Source: Antilocapra americana | Lineage: Eukaryota; Chordata; Mammalia; Artiodactyla; Antilocapridae | Reading direction: 5' to 3' | DNA length: 64,000 nucleotides | Assembly: GCA_007570785.1 (NCBI GenBank) | Contig: ML664173.1 | Span: 12,681,933 to 12,745,932 of the forward strand | Shown here: positions 43,521-53,949 of the stretch, piece after piece | Numbering within the stretch: the first letter of the stretch is position 1 | How the letters are laid out: the number at the start of each line of letters is the position of its first letter | Program-made: the position numbers and the translations under genes | Notes under the pieces: generated by a model | What the model was told of the DNA's origin: nothing | The model's input: only the letters and a program-made list of their open reading frames with translations | Databases searched by the model: none

Positions 43521-44399
43521 CCCAACAGCACTTTGTTTTTTGTTTTTTTTTTNNNNNNNNNNNNNNNNNNNNNNNNNNNNNNNNNNNNNNNNNNNNNNNN
43601 NNNNNNNNNNNNNNNNNNNNNNNNNNNNNNNNNNNNNNNNNNNNNNNNNNNNNNNNNNNNNNNNNNNNNNNNNNNNNNNNNNNNNNNNNNNNNNNNNNNN
43701 NNNNNNNNNNNNNNNNNNNNNNNNNNNNNNNNNNNNNNNNNNNNNNNNNNNNNNNNNNNNNNNNNNNNNNNNNNNNNNNNNNNNNNNNNNNNNNNNNNNN
43801 NNNNNNNNNNNNNNNNNNNNNNNNNNNNNNNNNNNNNNNNNNNNNNNNNNNNNNNNNNNNNNNNNNNNNNNNNNNNNNNNNNNNNNNNNNNNNNNNNNNN
43901 NNNNNNNNNNNNNNNNNNNNNNNNNNNNNNNNNNNNNNNNNNNNNNNNNNNNGAACCCCTCTCCCTCCTCCCTCCCCCCCGGGAAATCTCGCTGCACCAG
44001 CCCCGAGCATCAATCCTGGGCTGGCGATTGATTACACATATGATAATTAACATGCTTCAATGCCCTTATATCATCCCACCCTTACCCTCATCCACAAAGT
44101 CCACGAGTCTATTCTATACATCTGCGTTCCTTTTGCTGTCTCGCATGTTGAGTTCTCGTTACCGTCTTTCTAAATTCCATATATATGTGTTAATATACTG
44201 TATTGTTGTTTTTGCTTCTGGCTTACTTCACTCTTGATAATGGGCTCCAGTTTCGTCCATCTGAGTAGAATTGCTTCAAATGAATTTTTTTTTAATGCTG
44301 AGTAATATTCCATTGTGTATATGTACCACAGCTTTCTTATCCATTCGTCAGTTGATGGGCCAGGACATGGAAGCAACCTAGATGCCCAACAGCACTTTG
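43521..44399 (-). mobile_element. Second L1 insertion with 5' inversion, 15-bp target-site duplication, containing the gap
   Basis: The T-rich 3' tail starts at 43536 and runs into the N gap. The antisense L1 3' UTR and ORF2 tail resume at 43953 and run to about 44360 ('cagttgatgggc'). A short inverted piece ('caggacatggaagcaaccta' and 'gatgccc') follows in sense orientation. Perfect copies of cccaacagcactttg flank it at 43521-43535 and 44385-44399. The minus-strand frame 44170-44376 is the ORF2 C-terminus (WYIYTMEYYSA block). Confidence 0.93.
43553..43952. other. Assembly gap, exactly 400 N
   Basis: A run of 400 N directly after the poly(T) of the second L1. Any reading frame drawn across it is meaningless. 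Compared with the sister L1 at 42.5 kb, only about 60 bp plus the homopolymer should be missing, so 400 is probably a placeholder or an over-estimate. Confidence 0.98.
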
Positions 44400-44830
44400 A
44401 ACTATCAGTATAGCAACAAACTCAGCACCTATGCCTTCTCAGCATGTTTTGTCATTCACAAAATTAGAGGAGGAAGGACTATAGGAATTTTAAGTTCCCT
44501 TTCAACTCTGAAATTATATGCTTCTAAAATTTAGGGAAGTAAAGCAGCTTTTTTAAAAAAAAGGAAAGTATCTGTCAGCTAAATGTTTTTCTTTTCTTTA
44601 TCATTCAAATAGCTTTATCAAGTAACATAAGGAAATCCCATAGCTCTATATGCACAGAAAAGAGCAAGCTCCTCCACTGAAGATTTAAAGAACAATCAGG
44701 CTTTAACAGGATTACTCTTTTTTTTCCAATACAGGAAGTTCTGAAGGAAGAGGCCAATGGTTTCCTTTTGCAATGGAGGTGCCCAAGGACCTCCTACTGA
44801 AAGTAGAGGGTAGGCTTGGAGCTGTCCGTG
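44400..44830. other. Unique spacer, no gene seen
   Basis: AT-rich sequence between the L1 and the BovB. The 44740-44830 part may be a diverged or rearranged start of the BovB copy, but I cannot align it. Confidence 0.35.
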
Positions 44831-46880
44831 GTACTGAATCAAATCCCTTACAATTATATAGTAGAAGTGACAAAGAGAGTCAAGGGATGAGGCCTGACAG
44901 AGTGCCTGAAGAACTATGGAAGGAGGTTCGTGACATTGTACAGGAGGCAGTGATGAAGACCATCCCCAACAAAAGAAAGGGAAAATGATTGTCTGACAAG
45001 GTCTTACAAATAGATGAGAAAAGAAGAGAAGCTAAGGCAAAAGAGAAAAGGAAAGACATACCCATTTGAATGCAGAGTTCCAAAGAATAGCAAGGAGAGA
45101 TAAGAAAGCCTTCCTCAGCAATCAATGCAAAGAAATAGAGGAAAACAATAGACTGGGAAGGACTAGAGATCTCTTCAAGAAAATTAGAGACACCAAGGGA
45201 ACGTTTCATGCAAAGATGAGCACAATAAAGGACAGAAATTGTATGGACCTAACAGAAGCAGAAGATATTAAGAAGAGGTGGCAAGAATGCCCAGAAAAAC
45301 TATACAAAAAAGATCTTCATGACCCAGATAACCATGATGGTGTAATCACTCACCTAGAGCCAGACATCCTGGAATGTGAAATCAAGTGGGCCTTAGGAGG
45401 GATCACTACAAACAAAGCAAGTGGGGGTGATGGAATCCCAGCTAAGCTATTTCAAACCCTAAAAGACGATGCTGTGAAAGTGCACTCAGTATGTCAGCAA
45501 ATTTGGAAAACTCAGCAGTGACCACAGGACTGGAAAAGGTCAGTTTTCGTTCCAATCCCAAAGAAAGGCAATACCAAAGAATGCTCAAACTACTGCACAA
45601 TTGCCCTCATCTCACATGCTAGCAAAGTAATGCTCAAAGTTCTCCAAGCCAGGCTTCAAGAGTACATGAACTGTGAACTTCCAGATGTCCAAGCTGGATT
45701 TAGAAAAGGCAGAGGAACCAGAGATCAAATTGTCAACATCTACTGGATCATCAAAAAAGCAAGAGAGTTCCAGAAAAACATCTATTTCTACTTTATTGAC
45801 TATGCCAAAGCCTTTGACTGTGTGGATCACAATAAACTGTGGAAAATTCTGAAAGAGATGGGAATACCAGACCACCTGACCTGCCTCTTGAGAAATCTGT
45901 ATGCAGGTCAGGAAGCAACAATTAGAACTGGACATGGAACAACAGACTGGTTCCAAACTGGCAAACAAGTATGTCAAGGCTGTATACTGTCATCCTGTTT
46001 ATTTAACTTATATGCAGAGGACATCATTTGAAATGCTGGGCTGGATGAAGCACAAGCTAGAATCAAGATTGCTGGGAGAAATATCGATAACCTCAGATAC
46101 ACAGATGACACAAGCCTTAGAGCAGAAAGCGAAGAACTACAGAGCTTCTTGATGAAAGTGAAAGAGGAGAGGGAAAAAGTTGGCTTAAAACTCAACATAC
46201 AGAAAACTAAGATCATGGCATCCAGTCCCATCACTTCATGGCAAATAGATGGGGAAAAAATGGAAACAGTGAGAGACTTTATTTTGGGGGGCTCCAAAAT
46301 TACTGTAGATGGTGACTTCAGCCATGAAATTAAAAGACACTTCCTCCTTGGAAGAAAAGCTATGAGCAACCTAGACAGCATGTCAAAAAGCAGAGATATT
46401 ACTTTGCCAACAAAGGTCCATCTAGTCAAGGCTATGGTTTTTCCAGTAGTCAGGTAAGGAGGTGAGAGTTGGACTATCAAGAAAGCTGAGCACCAAAGAA
46501 TTGATGCTTTTGAACTGTGGTGTTAGAGAAGACTCTTCAGAGTCCTTTGGACTGCAAGGAGATCCAACCAGTGAATCCTAAAGGAAATCAGTCCTGAATA
46601 CTCATTGGAAGGACAGATGTTGAAGCTGAAACTCCAATACTTTGGCCACCTGATGCAAAGAGCTGACTCACTTGAAAAGACCCCGATGTTGAGCAAGATT
46701 GAAGGCAGGAGGAGAAGGAGACAACAAAGGATGAGATGGTTGGGTGGAATCACCAATGCAATGGACACGAGTTTGGGTAAGCTCTGGGAATTGGTGATGC
46801 ACCGGGAAGCATGGCATGCTGCAGTCCCTAGGGTCACAAGGAGTTGGACACAATTGAGCGACTGAACTGAACTGAACTGC
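44831..46880 (+). mobile_element. BovB LINE, 5'-truncated, about 2 kb
   Basis: RTE-class retrotransposon copy covering the linker after the endonuclease domain, the reverse transcriptase, the C-terminal domain and the 3' end ('cacaattgagcgactgaact', repeated GAACT). The endonuclease domain and 5' UTR are missing. BovB entered the ruminant lineage by horizontal transfer and drives Bov-A/Bov-tA SINE mobility. This copy is inactive (see the ORF2 entry). No target-site duplication was found. Confidence 0.95.
44837..46865 (+). pseudogene. BovB ORF2 remnant (reverse transcriptase), disabled
   Basis: Homology runs through several broken frames. 44837-44988 is the linker with PEELWKEVRDIVQEAV. 45066-45521 ends at a TGA where the family has Trp. 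45630-46031 is the polymerase core with FIDYAKAFD at 45792-45818 (motif A) and ends at TGA 46029-46031 where Arg is usual. The catalytic YxDD reads YTDD at 46098-46109, where BovB normally has YADD. 46149-46457 and 46605-46865 carry the C-terminal blocks. At least two premature stops and further frame changes rule out a working protein. Several changes look like CpG decay. Confidence 0.93.
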
Positions 46881-46912
46881 TAGTACTGAACTCTGCCAAG
46901 CATTATCAGTTC

Positions 46913-47060
46913 AGTGATTCCTACATTCAACAAACACTGATTCATTTCCACTCTGAGGCAGGCACTGTTATAGGCACTGAATATGCTATGATGAACACCA
47001 CAGGGACTGCTCCTGATTTTGTGGAGCTTGTATTTATTCTCATGGACTACTAATTCCTTA
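46913..47060 (-). mobile_element. L2 LINE 3' end, antisense
   Basis: 'ctacattcaacaaacactga', 'ctgaggcaggcactgttata', 'ctgattttgtggagcttgta' match the reverse complement of the L2 terminus. Confidence 0.7.
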
Positions 47061-47074
47061 ATGTAGTTGATTTT

Positions 47075-47200
47075 AATTTGCACAGCACTTTTTACTTGCA
47101 TAATATCAGTGACTAACAAGAACAAAGCTACCAAGTAGGCATTTTACAGGTAAAGATTAGAAGATCAAAAAGATTAACTTTTCAAAGTTCCCAGACCCTT
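47075..47200 (-). mobile_element. MIR SINE, antisense (partial)
   Basis: 'ccaagtaggcattttacagg' and 'agattaacttttcaaagttc' correspond to the antisense centre of MIR. Diverged. Confidence 0.5.
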
Positions 47201-47214
47201 GGTGAAATGAACAA

Positions 47215-47425
47215 GATGTATTATGATGATAACTAATGTTTATGATAATAAATATTTACTTAATGCTAGATCCAAGCTCTAACATAAGCCGTTTCAACAC
47301 ATTGTCTTAATGCCCTCCCAAGTAGGTAATATGATTGCTTCCATTTTACTTATTAGGATATGAGGCCTAATGAATTTATATCACTTGAGTGTCAAGCACT
47401 AACATCAGTGCTTTAATCTACCATG
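47215..47425 (-). mobile_element. MIR SINE, antisense
   Basis: 'gatgataactaatgtttatg', 'taagccgtttcaacacattg', 'ccctcccaagtaggtaatat' and 'ttccattttacttattagga' follow the antisense MIR order. Confidence 0.65.
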
Positions 47426-48895
47426 TTTTCTTCCTCGGCACCCTGAACGAGGTCTCCTCACAGCTACCTCAGCGCTCTTTCTGCTCCATAGTGCTGACAT
47501 GCGTTAGAGTTATTCACACCTGATTATTTGGTGTGGCTTAATTGCCACATGGATCAATTAGTTTAAAACTGGGAATCTCACTTATAACAGTTTGGGCCAA
47601 GGCATCCATAAAGGCCCATTATTGGTCACTTGGGGGAAATGGAGAGTATGAATGGCTCAGCAAACTACATCCGGACAGCCAGATTAAGAGCCCCAGGCAA
47701 ATGGTCTACTACAGATGGATCAATGGCAGCCACTTCATACTGAACAGGTAACACACAGGCAGGACAAAGTCCTCAGCCTTGCAGTGAGTGAGCCACAAGA
47801 TCCTCAGCTGAGCCAATGATTTCCAAATAAAATACAAGTAATTCTTAGCAGAAAGAATTTCTTTCACTTACATGTCCACTGTCTGGGGAAAGGAAAAAGT
47901 AGCTATTGATAGCCAAACTCTCAGAGACATAAGATGAATGACTTTAGCTATACAATAGAGAAATAACCACAGTGACTGTTAACCTGATCCAAATTTCAAA
48001 GCAAATAAGACTTAAAGTTCCTAGAAACTTTCCCAGCTTCTGCTGAGATCAGCTCTTCCCAGAGTGAAGCAAGCCATTATCAGAAGCATTGTTTACACAC
48101 ACTGTACGGATACCCGTTAGAGTATTTAGTAATACAAACTGAGAGTACCTTAACAAGACTACTGTTTTTAAAACTGTAGTTGTTTTAACATCTGTGTTAT
48201 GCATTTTACTAGGAAACAGTGTTTTTTCTATTGAAGCTAACCCATCCAAAAAATGATTCCCAATCCAAACAGAAAGTGTAGTTTAAAAGGATTTTTGGGT
48301 GAAGGCAATCCAAAACCCTCTTTCTAAATTAAGACACGTTAAGGTTTTTAATGTTTGACTCAGAAGGGACTTTCCTAAAGTTTTTCAGCTGAAAACTTGC
48401 TTTAGTTCCAGCTATCCTCATCCAAAATGTAAATTACAAAAAAGAATTTCATGTCTAAGAAATTTGGGTAACTTTGAAAACTACAGTTCCTTTCATAGAC
48501 ATTCAAATTTTGAATTGTCATAACAAAGACTCTGAGAAGTCCTAACATCAAAAACCTGCTTAACTTTGTTTTAAACCTGTGTTTTGAGAACTTATCTTTC
48601 CCATACCCTTTTTTTTCCTTGAAACACCATTGGCATTTCTCAAAATTCTTTTGGCAAATGGCAATCTGGATGAACACACTATATAATATTAAGATTTTGA
48701 AACTTCCCCCAATTCACACACACTTGGGTTTTCCTTGGGGCTATTTTGAAGCCAGGTGATTAGTTTTAAAGAAATATAACATTTTAAAACATCTCTAGTT
48801 CCTTCAGACTTAAACAATTAGCAAATTGTTAGTACTGATTAAGTTCCACAGTTTTCCAATCAACTGTGTAAAATACCAGTCACTATAGATATATC
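47426..48895. other. Unique sequence, no gene seen
   Basis: About 1.5 kb of AT-rich DNA with no repeat I recognise. Small frames (for example 48402-48677 -) lack domains. Some parts may be conserved, but no strong motif cluster stands out. Confidence 0.35.
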
Positions 48896-49106
48896 GTTTT
48901 TCGGGTGGCTCAATGGTAAAGAATCTGCCTGTTAATGAAGGAGATGCAGTTTTGATCCCTGGTTTGAGAAGTTCCCCTGGAGAAGGAAATGGCAACCCAG
49001 TCCAATATTCTTGCTGGAAAAATCCCATGGACAGAGGAGCCTGGTGGGCTACAGTTGTCCACAGGGTTGCAAAAGAGTCCCACACACCTTAGCGACTAAA
49101 AAACAA
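48896..49106 (+). mobile_element. Bov-tA SINE
   Basis: Head 'gggtggctcaatggtaaaga', a degraded B-box 'gttttgatccctggtttgag', then 'ggaaatggcaacccagtcca' and 'gcctggtgggctacagttgt'. A 3-4 bp insertion interrupts the 'cagtccatgggg' block. Confidence 0.92.
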
Positions 49107-49338
49107 CATCCATTAGACTATGATACTCACATTATCAGTTCATGTTCAGAGATGTCACCAACAATCCAAGAATGTGTGTTTCCAATGCATATGTTAAGGT
49201 ACTTACTGATTCTTCATATCAACAAGCAGCAACTGGTTACAATAATACATTAGGCTCAGTTTAAATATTTCGGGAAAAGGGGTTGAAAGATTTTCCAACC
49301 TTTGATACATCTTTCACTTTGTTTGGGGAGAAGCGTAA

Positions 49339-49367
49339 TACACGCGCACACACACGCACGCACGCAC
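49339..49367. repeat. Alternating CA/CG tract (29 nt)
   Basis: Perfect pyrimidine-purine alternation mixing CA and CG, a Z-DNA-prone microsatellite. Likely length-polymorphic. Confidence 0.88.
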
Positions 49368-49429
49368 TAGTATTTGAGGACTGAGATTTATTTTTGGATA
49401 GTATCAAGCCAAAGTACTGACTCGTACTT

Positions 49430-50520
49430 CAATAATGGATCTGCCGGCATTCGCAAGAAACAGTCATTAGCTTATCTTTAAGTAAATATTTTGATTGTCA
49501 GACAGCTCATTGCAAACAAGGTTCTTTTCCAAACACTCGTTCCTGATGCATCCAAGCCCGCTTGCACATCATTCATTCAGGAATCTGTGTCTGTGCTAAA
49601 ATATAAAAATCATCCTAAGGAAGTCCAAGTACAGACAAAAAGCATGTTTTGCAGGCTTTTCTTTTAAAAGGGCTCCCGAGCTTGCGGGGCCTGGTTCTCT
49701 TTCAGTTCTCTGTTGTTTGCTGTGCCACATGACCATAAAGCTGAGGAAATGAGCTATTACACACCATCAGCCCTCCTAACGGCTATCACAGAAAATCATA
49801 CACTCACAAAACAGCATTAATTGTCAGAATTAGCAACCATTTAAAAGGCAGCTGTTCTTTCACTGTTAAACAGGCTCCAAATTTCAGATCTCTCTCCCTA
49901 AATTGGCTGCTCTTACACACTTACACACGCACACATACCCGGGCACACACAATGGCTTCTTAGGCAGATGCATTTTGTAAATGCCCTATATTCAAAGGAT
50001 CCAAGAAAATATTGTTTACTCAGTGACATTTTCCACACCAGTGCTTGCCATTATTGGTCCAACTGGCTGGAAAGCTTCCAACCTGCATGGGAGCACTTGT
50101 CACAGCTCCAGGTGAAAGGAGCTGTTTTGTGCAGTGTGGGGGGAGAAAAAAAGAGCAGTATCTCTTTAAGAGTCAACAGTAAATTAACTTGCCCAAAAGA
50201 GTGAAATAATTAGCAGTTAGTAGCTTATTAAAAGGGTGGCAAAGGCCAAGCTGCCATCTGGGATCTCCAGTTTCTTGTGATTGTTATTATGTCAGGATGG
50301 GCAAGTTGCATTAGCTTTCATGTCACCGCGCCTGCCCTTACTTTATATGTAAATTTTAATGAAAGATGTGGCACTTCTAAAAATTCAGACGTCCATCAAA
50401 AAGTGCTATTAGTCTGGCTTTTTACAAAGCATATGGTCTTTTCTACCTCTGCTGTTCTATTCACCACTAAATGCCTCAGGAAAAAAAAAGAGAATAACCC
50501 CAATGATATCAATTAGATAT
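49430..50520. promoter_or_regulatory. Candidate block of conserved noncoding DNA
   Basis: More than 1 kb with no repeat insertion, in a window where such insertions come every few hundred bases. AT-rich, with scattered GATA/HOX/E-box type sites, such as 'tgattgtcagacag' at 49492 (TALE-type TGATTGTCAG-like), 'gcagctgtt' at 49848, and 'gattgttattatg' at 50279. The 79-codon frame at 50277-50516 has no domain. Enhancer role is an inference. Confidence 0.28.
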
Positions 50521-50754
50521 TCTCTTTGTGCAGAGAGAAACCTGCCTATCATCAAAAACAGGGCAAAGCTCCACCTCACCAGAGGGCAACGTTTCTGCCT
50601 CTATTTACACACAGGGAAAGTCACAATGCCTCCTTGTCTTGCAAGGTTAACCCTTGTTAATGGAAATTAAAGCAACCTGGAGACTGCCTGCTGATTACTA
50701 CATGGATCCACAGTTTTAAAGGAAGTTAGGAGAATAAAATTTATTCATTAAAAA

Positions 50755-50945
50755 TAAGTGATAGAAATTGGTAGGACAGAAACTTATGGGATGATGGACA
50801 CATTGTCCATCTCAGTCTAGACGGTACTTATATGGGTACATATATAGATGTCAAAAATACTTAAGCTGTATGCTTAAGAGCATGGACTTCATGTGTTTAT
50901 TTACACTATGTATTCTATCATCCAATAAAGATAAATAAATAAATG
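50755..50945 (+). mobile_element. Old L1 3' terminus
   Basis: 'gggatgatggacacattgtc', 'atatagatgtcaaaaatact' and the end 'atcatccaataaagataaat' match the 3' UTR layout of older L1M-type elements. Confidence 0.6.
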
Positions 50946-52190
50946 AAAAATGCCAACTTTTTCATATACAAAGCAAGGTCTCTTTTCTGACTCTGAGAAG
51001 TTAAAAGGTGGATGAGTCAACTGAGTTTCCCTTTAAGATAAACCATTATTTTAAGACTACGTATATAACACGTTGACAACAGAATTTAGTCAAGGCTGTA
51101 GAAGGAGCGGTGGTTGCTACACTTGAAAACCATTTCCTAACTCTGCTGACTACGAGCAAGATCTCAGAGGGCAGGACCAATATTTCCTTGGCCAGCCCTA
51201 TGTATTTAATACCTAACAACTGACCTGGCCGAGCTGGCCCTCTCTATCTTTGTGGAATGCTGAATGCTGAATCTGAAGCTTTTCAAATGTTTAAGTAGAC
51301 AATCTGCTAAATTCAGACGCGTATAACACTGGAATAAGTTATTTTTAGTACTCTACAAAAGAAAGCCATGTATAATAAACCTATTAGTAAATATTTAGAC
51401 CAACTGTACTTACACCCGGATGTACACACACTGCCCTGCACATCTGAAAAACAGACCATGGCATATACAAACCTAAGCACATAAGGAAATGCTTGAATTC
51501 TTTATAAATGAGATGAGTCATAAAGATAATAAATTCTTAAAACTATCCTGTAGACATGATCAAAGTTAGGCTTATAGGTTTGTATGTGAATACACACAGC
51601 TTTTCAGTTGAAAATTCTATACCATCTAAAATTAACCAACTTGCCTTGATAAGCAAAAGTCTATACAAATATGTAGATTACCATTCATCTTTGAGGAGAA
51701 ATTGTTTTATGATATATACACAGATACAAAATCTCTATGTAAACACTAAATCCAAATTGATAATTGAGAAGGAAGAAATAGAAATGTTGATTAGAAATCT
51801 GAGAAACATTTTCCTTTACATGTAACGCCAATTGAAGCTGAATTGAAGCATTTCATGAATCCATTGTACAGTTTATTAATAAATCTGTTCACATTTATCC
51901 ATTTTAAAAAATGCTCCAAGTAACAACTGCTCTTAAAAAATTCTTCAGTGTCCAATGAAAATTTCTAAACAGGAAGGAGGGAAAAAGCCCTCTCCATATT
52001 TTAAAGTACCATTTTAGACATCACTGTCGAAAACACAGAGTTGCTAAAATCAGGCAATTTTACTTCTTGTGTTTAAAATAAATATATTTTTCCCCTGAAG
52101 ATTTTCAAAACATTAGAAGAAGAAGAAGAAAAACATGAAAAGCAAGCTTCTTTTAAAAACAAAGTGATGTTATTCATTGTCAAGAGGACA
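50946..52190. other. Unique AT-rich sequence, no gene seen
   Basis: No repeat named. Several short sense frames (for example 51556-51825) are typical of AT-rich chance frames. Confidence 0.35.
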
Positions 52191-52585
52191 AATCAGTGGT
52201 GGATGAGAAACAGATGAGGCAAGAGATGGAAATATAATATTGCCCCTATTTTATTATAATTAGATATTTATAGAGCACAGATGAGTTTATTTTCATAATT
52301 AGTAGCTGGCGTTGCATTTACTAATTTGCATAAACAGTTGGCTATCAACACAGTAACTTACTTGCAGGGCTCTTGAGCCCTAGCAGGAACAAGAAGGGCC
52401 TCAGCTCCTGAAACCAGCTTTTTAAATGTCATTACCAGCAAAATATAATCTACATGAAATCATGTTCAAGTTCATGTAGCTTGATTATCTCTTTCCAGTC
52501 TGGCCAGTTTTGATTAGTTCAGCATTAAAAGGGCCAATGATCAAATCTACAGGGAAAAATACATGTAAATAAACTGGAAGGGGGC
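52190..52585. promoter_or_regulatory. Candidate conserved noncoding segment with POU octamer
   Basis: Repeat-free AT-rich segment with a consensus octamer ATTTGCAT at 52324-52331, several TAAT cores ('cataattagtagc' near 52296, 'tataattagat' near 52256), and 'gccaatgatcaaatc' near 52533. This looks like a homeodomain/POU-rich enhancer. Function not shown. Confidence 0.32.
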
Positions 52586-53940
52586 TCTAAATTCTGATGG
52601 ATTAAAGGGTCAACACCACCTAGTTTAGTAGATAGGAAGCTCTGTAGAGAAAGAAGAAAAAGGAAAAAAATACCCTAGAGTCACTCTTACTATTTACAAA
52701 TTGTGCTGGTTCTTGGCAATTGCTGAAGGTGTCAGTGACATACTTTTCTTGGTCATTCTTGGCTTTCTCCATACCCTCCCTACCCATGCCCACTCCATGC
52801 TAAAAAACCGACTTCCCCCCAAAATGGATCAGGCTCCCTGGCAGCAGTGTTGAGGGCAGGATTTATTCCTGGTGCCTTGACCACTGCTATGGGCTGAGAG
52901 AAAATTAATCAGGCAGGCTGGCCAGACACCTCCCACTATCGACGTTCAGGAAAAAACTTTGGAGGGATATTTTACTTCTCCTTTCTCCTCAAGTCAAAGG
53001 TCAAACCCTTTGGTGCATGTGAACGTATGTGTATGCATACATACATATATACACGGAGAGAGAAAGATGCCACGAGCTGACACTTTTATAAAATCTACTC
53101 TGGCTCATCCTGAGGCTCTGGCGACAGAGGGCATGCATTCTCGCATAGCAGCAATCAGCTGGAGCGGAATAAAGGCTTGACAGGATTTGTGCTTTCCAGC
53201 GTGCCACAATCCCCACTGCTCCCTCCTGTTCATCTTACACTGGGACTTTCATCTGCTCCTTGGTAATACCTGTCAAGCCCCTGTAAGCATCTGAATCTAC
53301 TACACCTATTCCAAGTTCAGTTTCAAGGGAAAGTATTTGGCAATCTAACCCAGGATAGGCACTCCCCAACCTGAAGAGAAAAGGGGAATAGAGGCCAGAA
53401 CACACTCTAAACATTTAAACAAAGGCAGTCAAAATCAAGTCCAAAAAGTTGATCAAGGTTGCTGAAGAACTCCTTCCATCAGCTACTTCTAGGTAAAGTC
53501 ACATTTGCTTTTGGCCCATTGCTGCCCAGTGACCTCCTGAATGTGGCGAGTATTATTATGGCCTAAACATCCTGCTCAGTTTTGTAGATTTAACTTCATA
53601 GTTCTTTCCATGACACGTTCACTGTTTCATCACTCAGTTTTAAAACGATGATGAAATCTGAGGCATTCTTTTCTCTTAGAAACTTAAAAGTCCAAAGACC
53701 TCTCCCACACTGATTCTGATGTCCTTTGCACATACAAGGCCAAGAGATGCCTGGGTGAGAAGGGACCTAGATTCAGAAGGTCTGGCCTCACCCTATGACC
53801 CGCCAGGGCTCCTTTGCTCTGTTGGTGGGGTAAGAGGGTAATGAAAAGGGCCACAGTTCTGTCCACAGCTCTGGACACAGTACTGAGCTGCCTGCAGTAT
53901 GGGTACAATGTTCTTTCGGGATGGGATAACTGACACACAC
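52586..53940. other. Unique sequence, no gene seen
   Basis: Contains the alternating purine-pyrimidine tract at 53023-53055 (listed separately). Frames in this stretch have no domain. Confidence 0.35.
53023..53055. repeat. Perfect 33-nt alternating purine-pyrimidine tract with central palindrome
   Basis: Every base alternates from 53023 to 53055. It contains the 12-bp palindrome tgtatgcataca (53030-53041). Both Z-DNA and cruciform formation are physically plausible. Confidence 0.9.
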
Positions 53941-53949
53941 ATTAAGTCT

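Noticed and set aside
43471..44237. Long frames of 163-234 codons across 43.5-44.2 kb on both strands
   Set aside because: Most of each frame is translated N from the gap; the rest is L1 3' UTR.
45974..46480. 168-codon minus-strand frame
   Set aside because: Antisense shadow of BovB ORF2.
28549..46880. The two sense BovB copies as one split element
   Set aside because: Both contain the same 3' end region, so they are separate insertions.
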